In this document: in pieces, positions 1 to 9,494 of the stretch
How the letters are laid out: each line of letters begins with the position of its first letter
Position numbering within the stretch: position 1 is the first letter of the stretch
Assembly: GCA_964433135.1 (NCBI GenBank)
Contig: CAYSQW010000060.1
Span: 1-20,960, forward strand
DNA: 20,960 nt
Origin: CAYSQW01 sp964433135
Lineage (GTDB): Bacteria; Acidobacteriota; Aminicenantia; Aminicenantales; Aminicenantaceae
Reading direction: 5' to 3'
Notes under the pieces: generated by a model
What the model saw: the letters and a program-made list of their open reading frames with translations, nothing else
The model's database searches: none
What the model was told of the DNA's origin: nothing
Translations under genes and position numbers: made by a program

Positions 1-48
1 ATGACCATGGGCGGAAATGAGTGTTCCGACGGCCGCATGTAAATATTT

Positions 49-78
49 TTTACACTCGACGGACCGTTCTTCTATTTT
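49..78 (+). promoter_or_regulatory. Possible sigma-70 promoter upstream of the PcrA helicase
   Basis: A TTTACA -35-like box (49-54) is followed by an 18-base spacer and a TATTTT -10-like box (73-78). It lies in the otherwise gene-free stretch 1-250, where I see no convincing coding sequence or RNA. Both boxes are imperfect and AT-rich DNA gives such matches by chance, so this is only a candidate. If real, the helicase mRNA would have a leader of about 165 bases. Confidence 0.3.
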
Positions 79-250
79 ATCACGCGATCATTCTGATCGT
101 TGGCTATTTGTTCATGCTTGAAAGTATTCGGATGCCTTCAATTATAGCTTAAAATGAATATTTCGGTTGCATGCCGCACGCATTCGCGCTAAGGTATCGG
201 ACTTAAGATTCACTGCACGAAGAAGCCTCGTTTTCTTGAAAGGAAATCAC

Positions 251-2407
251 GTGAACATCTCGTATCTCTCCGAACTCACCGAAAACCAATATTCCGCCGT
301 CTCTCACATGGAAGGCCCCATGTTGGTCCTTGCAGGCCCGGGCTCTGGAAAAACCAGGGTTATCATTTACCGCATCGCTCATCTCATCAAGCATGGCATC
401 GCACCCAACGAAATCCTCGCCGTCACCTTCACCAACAAAGCCGCCGAGGAAATGCGCTCCCGTCTTCGCAGTATGGACATCGCCGGCGGCAGCACATTGT
501 GCACTTTTCACAGCCTCTGTGCCCGATTGCTCATGGAATTTGGATCGCAATCGGATTTAGCAGAAAACTTCAGCATTTATGACCGCAGCGAGCAGAAATC
601 CATCTTAAATCAAGTCTTCAAATCTCTCGATTTGGATCCCAAACAACATGCCCCGGAAAAATTTCTCCGTCATATCGGCCGTCTTAAAAACCGCCTCGTA
701 TCTCCTCACGAAACTCCAAATGAAGCCTTTTCGGGAATTTCCCCCGCACTTTTCCAAAAAATCTACACGGATTACCAGAATCACCTCACCAACGCCGGAG
801 CTCTGGATTTCGATGATCTGTTGATGAAGACCGCTCTTCTTCTGCGCCGCAACCCCTCCCTTCGCAGCTTGCTGGGAAATCGTTACCGCTACATTCTGGT
901 GGATGAGTACCAAGACACCAATCCCTGCCAGTACGGAATCGCCCGCAGTCTGGCGAATTCTCATCGAAACCTCTTTGTCACCGGCGATCCGGATCAGGCT
1001 ATTTATGGGTGGCGCGGCGCTGACCTTTCCAATATTCTCACCTTCGAAAAAGACTTCCCTGAGGCCCGAATCGTTCGCCTTGAGCAGAATTTTCGATCCA
1101 CTCCGCAGGTTCTTCGACTCGCCGACAATCTCATACGGGCCAACACCCAGAGAAAGAAAAAACGCCTTCACACTCAAAATCCCGAAGGATTCCCTCCTCG
1201 TCTCTATCGTTTCTCTGATGAGTATGAAGAAGCCCAGGGTGTTTCAGCCTGGATCCAATGGATGGTAAGGGATTTCGATCTCGATTATGGAAATATCGCC
1301 GTATTCTATCGCACCAACGCCATGAGCCGTATCATCGAGAATGCGCTCCAGCGCAAACAGATCCCTTACCGGATCATAAAGGGACTGGAGTTTTTTCAAC
1401 GGCGCGAGATAAAAGACATGCTGGCCTACCTCCGCCTGTTGATCAATCCTGCCGATGATGCTGCGCTCTTGCGTATCATCAACCGCCCCGCACGCGGGAT
1501 CGGCGACAGAACGATTGAAAGATTGACCCGCCACGCCCGACTAAATCAGAGCACGCTATGGTCTCAGCTGGAGAATATCGAAGACATCCCTGATATCCCT
1601 TCCGTCGCCATTCCCCGTATTCGTCAATTCATCTCAATGATCACCGACCTGCGTCATCGTCTGGACGATCCCGTTGCCTCGCTCATGGAGACCACCTACC
1701 GTTTATCCGGTTTTAAATCGGCGCATCAAAATGAAGGAAATGATGATGCATTGGATAACATCAATGAATTGATCCGTTCCGCACAGGAATTCTCACCAAC
1801 GGAATCCGAAGTCGGAGGACTTGCCGGTTATCTCCAGAAAACCGCTCTCGTCAGCGATTCAGATGCTTACCGAAACGAATCCGGATCCGTTTCACTCATG
1901 ACACTTCATGCCGCAAAAGGTTTGGAATTTTCTGCCGCCATGATCGTCGGCGTTGAGGATGGGATCATCCCGCATTCAAGAAGCAAAAGCCATTTGACCG
2001 GACTGGAGGAAGAAAGGCGCCTGCTGTTTGTCGGGATCACGCGCGCAAAGCAATTTTTAGCACTCAGTCATACCCAAACCCGTACGGTCAATGGAATGTC
2101 GCGTCCGTCCCGTCTATCCCCTTTCATGAACAACTCGATTGATATCGAAGTGATCCAAGCACCTTTTTATAATCATGGATTCGAAACACCCTCATCCATA
2201 ACGCCTCACAGCAATGCATTCTCCCGCTGTGAAAAAGAATCCGTTTTTCAAATCGGCCAGAATGTACGCCACCCTTCGATCGGTCTCGGCCGCATCGAAG
2301 GGATCATGCCCGACGGAGAGAACAGCCGTGTCGTGGTGCGCTTCGATTCCGGCCCTCGTTTGACTTTATCCCTCAGACAGGCACGCCTCGAACCGGCGGA
2401 GGGCTAG
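251..2407 (+). CDS. pcrA: ATP-dependent DNA helicase PcrA/UvrD (superfamily 1A)
   Basis: This is a 3'-5' DNA helicase of the UvrD/PcrA/Rep family, which acts in nucleotide excision repair, replication restart and removal of protein roadblocks. The helicase motifs are in order: Walker A (AGPGSGKT) near the N-terminus, motif II VDEYQDTN, motif III TGDPDQAIYGWRGA, motif IV with QNFRS, motif V TLHAAKGLEF, and motif VI with LLFVGITRAK. The last ~50 residues (VGQ-like start, ending near QARLEP) resemble the C-terminal Tudor-like domain of PcrA that contacts RNA polymerase. The frame is open from a TTG at 167. I prefer the GTG at 251 because AGGA sits 6 bases upstream and the protein then begins like other PcrA proteins (718 aa, a normal length). 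It is a single gene, convergent with rho. Confidence 0.93.
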   Translation: MNISYLSELTENQYSAVSHMEGPMLVLAGPGSGKTRVIIYRIAHLIKHGIAPNEILAVTFTNKAAEEMRSRLRSMDIAGGSTLCTFHSLCARLLMEFGSQSDLAENFSIYDRSEQKSILNQVFKSLDLDPKQHAPEKFLRHIGRLKNRLVSPHETPNEAFSGISPALFQKIYTDYQNHLTNAGALDFDDLLMKTALLLRRNPSLRSLLGNRYRYILVDEYQDTNPCQYGIARSLANSHRNLFVTGDPDQAIYGWRGADLSNILTFEKDFPEARIVRLEQNFRSTPQVLRLADNLIRANTQRKKKRLHTQNPEGFPPRLYRFSDEYEEAQGVSAWIQWMVRDFDLDYGNIAVFYRTNAMSRIIENALQRKQIPYRIIKGLEFFQRREIKDMLAYLRLLINPADDAALLRIINRPARGIGDRTIERLTRHARLNQSTLWSQLENIEDIPDIPSVAIPRIRQFISMITDLRHRLDDPVASLMETTYRLSGFKSAHQNEGNDDALDNINELIRSAQEFSPTESEVGGLAGYLQKTALVSDSDAYRNESGSVSLMTLHAAKGLEFSAAMIVGVEDGIIPHSRSKSHLTGLEEERRLLFVGITRAKQFLALSHTQTRTVNGMSRPSRLSPFMNNSIDIEVIQAPFYNHGFETPSSITPHSNAFSRCEKESVFQIGQNVRHPSIGLGRIEGIMPDGENSRVVVRFDSGPRLTLSLRQARLEPAEG

Positions 2408-2419
2408 TTTATTCATCCG

Positions 2420-2449
2420 CCGCCCTTTCGAAATAAAAACCTCGGGCGG
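2420..2449 (+). terminator. Weak hairpin between the convergent helicase and rho genes
   Basis: CCGCCC (2420-2425) can pair with GGGCGG (2444-2449) just after the helicase stop, followed by a short TCTTT. A competing pairing CGGCGGA/TCCGCCG also spans the stop codon. There is no strong T-run, so intrinsic termination is uncertain. The 88-base convergent gap holds nothing else I can identify. Confidence 0.3.
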
Positions 2450-2495
2450 TCTTTGGCGGGGAGTAAGAAACACCCGCTTATTCTCCAGGTGAAGA

Positions 2496-3779
2496 CTAGA
2501 GGCCTTTGCTCATAGCGCCTAGGAAATCCGCGTTGGATTTTGTCTTGGATATTTTCTCAAGCAGAAGCTCCATCGCTTCAACTTCGTTGAGTTGGGCGAG
2601 GACCTTACGCAAAACCCAGATACGGTTTAAATCGTCACTGGATATGAGCAGTTCTTCCTTACGCGTACCGGATCGATTGATGTCGATCGCGGGGAACAAC
2701 CGTTTTTCAACCAGTCTGCGATCAAGCTTGATTTCCATGTTGCCGGTGCCCTTGAATTCCTCAAAGATAACCTCATCCATCCGGCTTCCCGTGTCCACGA
2801 GAGCCGTGGCCATTATCGTCAAGCTGCCGCCTTCTTCGATTTTTCTGGCGGATCCAAAGAATTTTTTCGGTTTATTCAAAGCATTGGCGTCAATTCCACC
2901 CGACAGCACTTTTCCTGAAGGCGGAATGATCGAGTTGTGAGCACGCGCCAATCTCGTGATGCTGTCCAACAGGATCACGACATCTCGCTTCAATTCAACC
3001 AGGCGCTTTGCTTTTTCCAATACGATATGGGCCACCTGAGCATTCCTGGCCGGCGGTTCATCAAATGTCGATGCAACCACTTCACCGTTGATGCTGCGCT
3101 GAAAATCCGTAACTTCCTCAGGTCTTTCCGCGACCAGCAGCACGATCAGAAAAACTTCCGGGTGGTTTTTTTCGATTGATTTCGCTATGGTTTTCAAGAG
3201 GGTGGTCTTCCCGGCCCGGGGGGGAGAAACGATCAGTCCCCTTTGGCCTTTTCCGACCGGAGTCAGCATATCCATAACCCTGGCATTGAGGTCTTTGGGT
3301 TGCTTCTTGTCTTCCAGATTGAATTTTTCGAAAGGATACAACGGTGTCAATCCATCAAAATGAACATTGCGCCTGTTATCCATAATGACGTCGGGATGAG
3401 CAAAATTGATGGCTTCAATCTTTATCAGGGCAAAATACTTCTCGCCATTTTTTGGAGGACGCACCACGCCGGATATCGTATCCCCGGTTCGCAGTTTGAA
3501 TTTTCTTATCTGAGAGGGAGAGACATAAATATCGTCTTGGCTGGGGAGATAACTGAATTCAGGCGCGCGCAAAAAACCGAATCCGTCATCCAGGCATTCC
3601 AGAACGCCTTCCGAGAACAGCATCCCGTTCTTTTTTGCCTGTGCTTCCAATATTTTGAAAGTGAGGTTCTGCTTACTTGAACCCTTTATGTAATCTTCTT
3701 CCAGTCCGACTTCTACCGCGATCTGCGTCAACTGCTTCATATCCTTTTTTTCCAGGTCAACCAAATTGTGCTCTTTCAT
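2496..3779 (-). CDS. rho: Transcription termination factor Rho
   Basis: Rho is the hexameric RNA-dependent ATPase/translocase that terminates transcription. At 427 aa it is close to the usual length. A Rho N-terminal helical segment (about 1-50) is followed by an S1-like/cold-shock RNA-binding domain (about 55-130, with the DGFGFLR motif). The RecA-like ATPase follows, with Walker A SPPRAGKT (about 185-192), VAERPEEVTDF and the Walker B/secondary-site stretch ILLDSITRLARA. No large N-terminal insertion is present, unlike many Actinobacteria and Bacteroidota. The ATG is preceded by GAGGTG about 6 bases upstream. It follows lon by 67 bases and is probably cotranscribed with, or read into from, the tig-clp-lon block. 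It is convergent with the helicase gene. Confidence 0.97.
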   Translation of the reverse strand: MKEHNLVDLEKKDMKQLTQIAVEVGLEEDYIKGSSKQNLTFKILEAQAKKNGMLFSEGVLECLDDGFGFLRAPEFSYLPSQDDIYVSPSQIRKFKLRTGDTISGVVRPPKNGEKYFALIKIEAINFAHPDVIMDNRRNVHFDGLTPLYPFEKFNLEDKKQPKDLNARVMDMLTPVGKGQRGLIVSPPRAGKTTLLKTIAKSIEKNHPEVFLIVLLVAERPEEVTDFQRSINGEVVASTFDEPPARNAQVAHIVLEKAKRLVELKRDVVILLDSITRLARAHNSIIPPSGKVLSGGIDANALNKPKKFFGSARKIEEGGSLTIMATALVDTGSRMDEVIFEEFKGTGNMEIKLDRRLVEKRLFPAIDINRSGTRKEELLISSDDLNRIWVLRKVLAQLNEVEAMELLLEKISKTKSNADFLGAMSKGL

Positions 3780-3846
3780 TTTACACCTCGTTCGTAATTG
3801 GGTCAGAGAACGCGTTGCGTCTCCAAAAGGCTTTTATTATTTTTTA

Positions 3847-6273
3847 TCAATGAGTTATAGGCGGCTTTGGGGAGCCTTTCCCTTCCTCATCGCTCTTTTC
3901 CACCACCGCCGGATCTTCTTCCTTGTTGAGGTTAAATTTATCTGAAATCTTTTCCGCGAACGCAATATCCAGAACGTCCTCCATGTTTTCAACAAGATGA
4001 ATGGTTATCGCTTCCTTTATTTTTTTGGGAATATCCTTGAGATCCGGTTTATTGTCAAGAGGAAGCACGACTTCCTTGATCCCGTCACGATGCGCGGCCA
4101 ATATCTTTTCCTTTACGCCTCCGATGGCAAGCACCCTTCCCTTCAACGTGATCTCTCCACTCATGGCAACGGATTTCCTCACCGGGATCCCCAGCAATAA
4201 GGAAAGGATGGCGGTTGCTAAAGTAATTCCCGCCGAAGGCCCTTCCTTGGGAGTTGCACCCTCGGGAACATGGATATGCACATCATAATTTTTATGCAGA
4301 TCCTGAAGCATTTCCATTTCGTACATCTTACCTCGGGCATAGCTGTATGCGGTTTGAGCCGACTCCTGCATGATATCACCCAGCTGTCCCGTCAGCATGA
4401 AATTCCCTTTTCCATGCACTTTCGTGACTTCAAAAGTCAAAATCTCACCGCCGAATTCCGTCCATGCCATTCCCAGAGCCACGCCGATCTCATCGATCTT
4501 ATCGATTTCGGATCTCCGGAATCGCGGAATTCCCAGGTGCTTCGCCAGATTTCTCGGGGTTATTGTTTCTTTATAATCGTTTCCTTTGGAAACGACCTGT
4601 TTGACGATTTTTCTGCAGAGCGTCGTTATCTCCCGTTCCAGATTCCGAACCCCCGCTTCACGCGTGTAATAACGAATCAGTTTTCTCAGAGCGCTTTCCG
4701 TGACGTTCATGTTTTTATGCTTATTCAATCCATGACAGGCAATCTGTTTGGGCACGAGAAAATGTTTGGCGATCTTGAGCTTTTCATCTTCCGTATAACC
4801 CGGAATCCTTATAATTTCCATCCGATCGACCAGTGGGCGGGGAATCGGATCCATCTGGTTGGCGGTAACGATGAAAAGCACCTGAGAAAGATCGAAATCC
4901 GTATCGATATAATGGTCGAGAAAGGCATTGTTTTGCTCCGGATCGAGAACTTCCATAAGCGCGGATGTCGGGTCCCCTCGAAAATCCATACTCATCTTAT
5001 CGACTTCATCCAATAAAAAAACGGGGTTTTTTGTACCCGCTTTTTTGATCATCTGGATTATGCGTCCGGGGTAAGCGCCGATATAGGTACGACGATGTCC
5101 TCGAATCTCGGCTTCATCCCTTACTCCGCCCAAGGATAACCGGACGAACTTTCTCTTGGTCGCTCTTGCTATGGAGCGCCCAAGCGAGCTTTTTCCGACA
5201 CCGGGGGGACCGATAAATCCCAGTATGATTCCCTTGGGATTGCGCACCAACTGTCTGATGGACAAATACTCAAGAATTCTTTCCTTTACTTTTTCCAGGC
5301 CGTAATGATCTTCATTGAGTATTTTTTCAGCCAGCGTGAGATCGCGTTTTTCTCTCGACTTTTTTGTCCACGGGAGAGCGATCAACCAATCCAAATAATT
5401 GCGGCAGACGGTCGCCTCGGCGGACATGGGCGGCATCGTCTCCAGTCTATCCAATTCCTTCAATGCTTTTTCTTCAGCGTCTGCGGGCATTTTTGCGCCG
5501 ACGATCTTTTTCCGCCGTTCCTCAATCTCATTGACCTGGTCTTCCTTCTTCATGTTGAGCCCCGGAGGAAGGTTTTTCTGGGCTGGATCTCGAAAAGTGA
5601 TCTTCGGACGTCCGCTCCTTCGTCCGCCTTGCCGCATCTTTGTGTGGATCTTTATAATTTCGTTTTCAATAACAAAATTAAGGCGACGGATCCGCTCGAC
5701 CGGATTAATCGTTTCCAAAAGATTTTGTTTTTCATCCAACGGAAGGTAAAGATGGGAAGCGATGATATCGGCTATCCTGTCAGGACTGTTTTCCCTCAAC
5801 GCGGGGATGATAGCCTCCAGGTTGGTATTCTGACCGAGTTTCAAGTAATCCTCGAACATCGTGAGCAGCATTTTCAGGTTCTCTCTGATTTCAGACCCAT
5901 CGATTTCCGTCTCGTGAATTTCCTTAGCCAAAACCTGATAAAAAGGAAAGGTGCTCAGATACTCAATCACCCTTGCTCGTTTTTTACCTTCAACGATAAC
6001 CTTGATATTTTCATCATCCATCCGTACGGTTCGAATGATTTTGGCGATCATTCCCATCGAATAAATATCCGCAGGCCGTGGATTATCGATGGCGGCATCC
6101 ATCTGAGCCGATAAAAATATCATCTTGTCTTTTTTACCCGCGCGTTCCAGAGCCTGAACCGAGGATGAGCGTCCTATGATAAAGGGAACCAAGGTAGCGG
6201 GAAACACGACCAGATCCCTCAGGGGGATCAATGGGATTGGTTTTATATCTTCATTATTATCTATTGTTTTCAT
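3847..6273 (-). CDS. lon: ATP-dependent protease La (Lon)
   Basis: Lon is a cytosolic homo-hexameric AAA+ serine protease that degrades misfolded and regulatory proteins. At 808 aa it has the LonA layout: N-terminal substrate-binding domain (about 10-205), helical linker, AAA+ module with Walker A GPPGVGKS (355-362) and Walker B LLDEVDK (about 420-426), then the protease domain with the Ser-Lys dyad (Ser680 in PKEGPSAG, Lys721 in GGVKEK). The last ~35 residues are a charged tail beyond the normal end. The start codon overlaps the clpX stop (ATGA), implying translational coupling. One oddity is residues ~215-241, where LonA proteins usually carry a very conserved YYLREQMKAIQKELG-like helix; here the sequence is Gly/Arg/Pro-rich and barely recognisable, while flanking residues align well. 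Confidence 0.96.
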   Translation of the reverse strand: MKTIDNNEDIKPIPLIPLRDLVVFPATLVPFIIGRSSSVQALERAGKKDKMIFLSAQMDAAIDNPRPADIYSMGMIAKIIRTVRMDDENIKVIVEGKKRARVIEYLSTFPFYQVLAKEIHETEIDGSEIRENLKMLLTMFEDYLKLGQNTNLEAIIPALRENSPDRIADIIASHLYLPLDEKQNLLETINPVERIRRLNFVIENEIIKIHTKMRQGGRRSGRPKITFRDPAQKNLPPGLNMKKEDQVNEIEERRKKIVGAKMPADAEEKALKELDRLETMPPMSAEATVCRNYLDWLIALPWTKKSREKRDLTLAEKILNEDHYGLEKVKERILEYLSIRQLVRNPKGIILGFIGPPGVGKSSLGRSIARATKRKFVRLSLGGVRDEAEIRGHRRTYIGAYPGRIIQMIKKAGTKNPVFLLDEVDKMSMDFRGDPTSALMEVLDPEQNNAFLDHYIDTDFDLSQVLFIVTANQMDPIPRPLVDRMEIIRIPGYTEDEKLKIAKHFLVPKQIACHGLNKHKNMNVTESALRKLIRYYTREAGVRNLEREITTLCRKIVKQVVSKGNDYKETITPRNLAKHLGIPRFRRSEIDKIDEIGVALGMAWTEFGGEILTFEVTKVHGKGNFMLTGQLGDIMQESAQTAYSYARGKMYEMEMLQDLHKNYDVHIHVPEGATPKEGPSAGITLATAILSLLLGIPVRKSVAMSGEITLKGRVLAIGGVKEKILAAHRDGIKEVVLPLDNKPDLKDIPKKIKEAITIHLVENMEDVLDIAFAEKISDKFNLNKEEDPAVVEKSDEEGKGSPKPPITH

Positions 6274-7535
6274 TTCTCAGCTCCTGCGGCCAGATCGAGT
6301 TTGTCATATTCCAGGGGATTTTCCAGGACCATTTTTTTTGTTATCTTGATCTGCGCGGATTTCTTCTTCCTGGAAGGAAGATAGAACATGACATCCAGCA
6401 TCATGTCTTCGATGATGCCGCGCAACCCGCGGGCGCCTAGTTTCTTCTCTATGCTTTTCTGAGCTATCGTTTCCAAGGCTGCCGGGGTAAAATCCAATTT
6501 TACGCCTTCAAGTTCAAACAGCTTCTGATACTGGCGTATAATGGCGTTTTTCGGTTTCGTCAATATATCCACCAAGTCACTTATATTCAATTCCGCGAGC
6601 ATTGCCATAACCGGTATCCGTCCCACCAACTCGGGGATCAATCCAAAACGAATCAAATCCTGAGGGATAAGGTTCCGGAATATTTCATCCACGGGAGGTG
6701 TTTTTTTCTTTTGCATATCCGATTTGAATCCGACTACGGTTTTTCCGGTCCTCTGCGAGATTATTTTATCAAGACCGACAAAGGCGCCGCCGCATATGAA
6801 AAGAATATTCGAAGTGTCTATCCGGATGAATTCCTGGTACGGATGCTTTCTTCCTCCTCGCGGAGGAATATTGGCTGTCGTGCCCTCAATAATCTTCAAC
6901 AGGGCTTGCTGTACACCCTCTCCCGAAACATCGCGCGTTATGGAAGGACTTTCGCTCTTTCGGGCGATTTTATCGATTTCATCAATATAAATGATTCCCT
7001 TCTGTGTTTTTTCCACATCCCCATCCGCCGATTGGAATATTTTGAGGATGACATTTTCCACATCTTCCCCGACATACCCGGCCTCCGTCAAGGATGTCGC
7101 ATCAGCGATCGCGAACGGTACCGACAGGATTTTGGCAAGCGTTTGCGCCAACAGAGTTTTCCCGGTTCCCGTAGGACCGATTAATAGTATATTGCTTTTT
7201 GTCAGTTCGACTTCATCGGGATTTAATCCCAGATGAATCCGTTTGTAATGATTGTATACCGCTACCGAAATCTTTTTTTTCGCACTTTCCTGCCCGATAA
7301 CATAGTCATCCAAGGTCTTTTTTATCTCCGAAGGGATCGGAAACTTCGGGCCTTCCGCCTTCGCTTCTTCTTTATCGGGTTCCTTGAACATGATCGAATG
7401 AGCCAATTCAACGCAGGAATCGCATATATATATGCCGCCCGGACCGGCGATCAGCTTATTGACATAGGGCTGTGTGCGGTTGCAAAAATTGCACTTAGCC
7501 ACTTTACCGGCTGAATTTTCTGTTTTGTCATTCAT
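6270..7535 (-). CDS. clpX: ATP-dependent Clp protease ATP-binding subunit ClpX
   Basis: ClpX is the AAA+ unfoldase that recognises tagged substrates and feeds them to ClpP. At 421 aa it is a normal length. The N-terminal zinc-binding domain has Cys15-x2-Cys18 and Cys38-x2-Cys41. Walker A is GPTGTGKT (120-127), Walker B is in IIYIDEIDKI, and GYVGEDVE pore-loop-region and sensor motifs follow. The C-terminal small domain (KKLGARGLR) is intact. It lies 59 bases after clpP and its stop overlaps the lon start by 4 bases, so ClpP, ClpX and Lon are probably made from one message. Confidence 0.97.
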   Translation of the reverse strand: MNDKTENSAGKVAKCNFCNRTQPYVNKLIAGPGGIYICDSCVELAHSIMFKEPDKEEAKAEGPKFPIPSEIKKTLDDYVIGQESAKKKISVAVYNHYKRIHLGLNPDEVELTKSNILLIGPTGTGKTLLAQTLAKILSVPFAIADATSLTEAGYVGEDVENVILKIFQSADGDVEKTQKGIIYIDEIDKIARKSESPSITRDVSGEGVQQALLKIIEGTTANIPPRGGRKHPYQEFIRIDTSNILFICGGAFVGLDKIISQRTGKTVVGFKSDMQKKKTPPVDEIFRNLIPQDLIRFGLIPELVGRIPVMAMLAELNISDLVDILTKPKNAIIRQYQKLFELEGVKLDFTPAALETIAQKSIEKKLGARGLRGIIEDMMLDVMFYLPSRKKKSAQIKITKKMVLENPLEYDKLDLAAGAEK

Positions 7536-7594
7536 GATTACACCAAATCTATTCCTTGGCCTCTTTTAGGAGAGTGAAGCAAAAAGAACGATTA

Positions 7595-8182
7595 TTACAA
7601 TGTGTGCCGGGAAATAATCTTATCGATTATCCCATACTCTTTAGCTTGATCGGCTGTCATGATGAAATCGCGTTCCACGTCCGATTGAATCTTTTTCGCC
7701 GACTGCCCGGTATGGTTGACCAAGATCTTATTAAGATTCTCCCGCATTCGCAGGATCTCCTTGGCTTGAATCGCAATATCCGTCGCCTGCCCGCTAACAC
7801 CGCCCAATGGCTGATGGATGATGATACGCGAATTCGGCAGCGAATAACGCTTTCCGGGAGTTCCCGCCGCCAGAAGAACAGCCGCCATGCTTGCGGCCTG
7901 CCCCACGCAAATTGTCGCGATATTGGAGCTGATGAACTGCATTGTATCGTAAATTGCAAGTCCGGCCGTGATGCTCCCTCCCGGGGAGTTTATATAAAGC
8001 GAAATTTCCTGTTCGGGATTATCCGCCTCTAAATAAAGCATCTGAGCGATTACGGCATTGGCGACGTCATCGTTTACTTCAGATCCGAGGAATATAATGC
8101 CGTCTTTCAGCAAACGTGAATATATATCATAGGCTCGCTCATTTTTGCCTTCGTGTTCAACGATAAAGGGGATTAATGTCAT
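7595..8182 (-). CDS. clpP: ATP-dependent Clp protease proteolytic subunit ClpP
   Basis: ClpP forms the tetradecameric serine peptidase chamber that docks with ClpX (and ClpA/ClpC). At 195 aa it is full length and the catalytic triad sits at the canonical positions: Ser98 in GQAASMA, His123 in IIIHQPLGG and Asp172 in ERDFIMTA. The N-terminus (MTLIPFIVEHEGKNERAYDI) matches the usual ClpP start. Only 11 bases separate it from the tig stop. The Shine-Dalgarno is poor (AGGA about 14 bases upstream), so initiation may depend on translation of tig. Confidence 0.97.
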   Translation of the reverse strand: MTLIPFIVEHEGKNERAYDIYSRLLKDGIIFLGSEVNDDVANAVIAQMLYLEADNPEQEISLYINSPGGSITAGLAIYDTMQFISSNIATICVGQAASMAAVLLAAGTPGKRYSLPNSRIIIHQPLGGVSGQATDIAIQAKEILRMRENLNKILVNHTGQSAKKIQSDVERDFIMTADQAKEYGIIDKIISRHTL

Positions 8183-8193
8183 GGGAAGATGGA

Positions 8194-9462
8194 CTATCCT
8201 ATTATAGCGTTGTCGGTCAAAAAGTCAACCACCTTTTTAAGCAGAAGCCTGTCCTTCACTTCCTGAATCCGTCCATCCTTAAGAAGGGCATCTTTAACAC
8301 CTGCCAGGGGAAGCTTGTTGGCATCCGCTATTTTTTTCAGTTCCTCGTTTGTATCCTCATCGTTGACTTGGATCTTCTCCTTTTCGGCGATCCTTTTCAG
8401 AATCAAATGATTTTTCAGATTGCTCTCGGCTTTCTTTTTGGCTTCGCCTTCCAAACCGGCTATTTCTTCCCGCGTTGGATTCGCATGAGGTTGGGACGAC
8501 ATCAGATTTTGGATGATCGCCATCGTTTCCTGGCGGACGACGGTTTCCGGGAGATCGAAATTCAGTTGCTCGGAAATTTTTTCAATCACTCGGTTGCCGA
8601 TATCCCGCCGGGCCATGTTCTCCCTGGATTCTTCCATATCTTTCCTGATCCGGTCTCTCAATTCCTTCAGAGTATTGAATTCACTGATCTCCCGTGCAAA
8701 ATCATCGGTCAACTCCGGTATCTTCTTCTCCTTTATGGAAAGGATTTTGATCACGTAATTGATATCCTTGCCTGCCAACCTTTTTTTGGCGTGATCCTCC
8801 GGATATTGTACATGGAACGATTTTTCATCTTTCACCCTGCATCCCAGCAAATTTTTGTTGAGCGCGGATTCATTTTCAGGATGGCCGGCCAGAACAGCTG
8901 CTTTTTCAGTCGGCAGATACCTTTTCGTTTTGGTGTCCTGGCCCTTGATTTCAACCATCACGTAATCTTCGTCGGCGACTCCCCTATCTTCAACCGGTAT
9001 ATATTTCGTCGCTTTTGCTCTCAGTTCTTCAAGATACCCGTCGATATCCTCCTCGCTGACGGTATCCTCGACTTTATCGACTTTAATTTTTTTATACGAA
9101 GGCAGCTCAAATTCGGGCCACACTTCAAACTGAGCTTTTGCCCGCAGGGAACCGCCTTCTTTATAATCCAGATCCGATATCATGGGTGTCGTCACGGGGA
9201 TAATCGCCTGTTTTTTCATTTCCGCATCCAATGCCTTGGGAACCAGCGAATTCACCATCGCTTCCTTGATCTCGGAAGCATACATCTTTTTCACCATATC
9301 CCGGGGAGCTTTTCCGGGGCGAAACCCATGCATTTTTACGCGAGCGGCATAATCATCGAGAATTCTCCGATATTCGGCATCGGCGTCTTCCGCCGTGATT
9401 TCGACATCGATTTCTCTCAGGCATTCATTCTTCTTCTTGATTTCATTCTTTTCTTTTTCCAT
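8194..9462 (-). CDS. tig: Trigger factor (ribosome-associated chaperone, prolyl isomerase)
   Basis: Trigger factor binds ribosomal protein L23 at the exit tunnel and shields nascent chains. At 422 aa it has the expected three parts: an N-terminal ribosome-binding domain carrying a GFRPGKAPRDMV signature (about residues 47-58), a middle FKBP-type segment (about 150-245), and the helical C-terminal chaperone arms. The FKBP signature residues are only moderately conserved, so isomerase activity is inferred from the family. It is the first protein gene of the tig-clpP-clpX-lon block and sits 32 bases after the tRNA-Leu gene. Association of tig with clpPX is common in bacteria and supports the call. 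Confidence 0.95.
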   Translation of the reverse strand: MEKEKNEIKKKNECLREIDVEITAEDADAEYRRILDDYAARVKMHGFRPGKAPRDMVKKMYASEIKEAMVNSLVPKALDAEMKKQAIIPVTTPMISDLDYKEGGSLRAKAQFEVWPEFELPSYKKIKVDKVEDTVSEEDIDGYLEELRAKATKYIPVEDRGVADEDYVMVEIKGQDTKTKRYLPTEKAAVLAGHPENESALNKNLLGCRVKDEKSFHVQYPEDHAKKRLAGKDINYVIKILSIKEKKIPELTDDFAREISEFNTLKELRDRIRKDMEESRENMARRDIGNRVIEKISEQLNFDLPETVVRQETMAIIQNLMSSQPHANPTREEIAGLEGEAKKKAESNLKNHLILKRIAEKEKIQVNDEDTNEELKKIADANKLPLAGVKDALLKDGRIQEVKDRLLLKKVVDFLTDNAIIG

Positions 9463-9494
9463 CCGTTATACCTGTGCATTCATGGATTAGCATA

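Noticed and set aside
1..42. Short ATG frame at the left edge
   Set aside because: It has 13 codons, no context, and looks like chance or the tail of nothing recognisable.
167..250. N-terminal 28-residue extension of the helicase from a TTG
   Set aside because: There is no ribosome site at the TTG and no similarity to helicase N-termini. The GTG at 251 has AGGA at the right distance.
5551..5631. Simple compensating frameshift explaining the odd Lon linker
   Set aside because: I read the other two frames through this stretch. Neither restores the canonical helix and both soon reach TGA, so no single pair of indels is evident. The oddity is kept as a finding without a mechanism.
5305..6114. 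269-codon plus-strand frame opposite lon
   Set aside because: It lies wholly antisense to well-conserved Lon, with no domain and no ribosome site.
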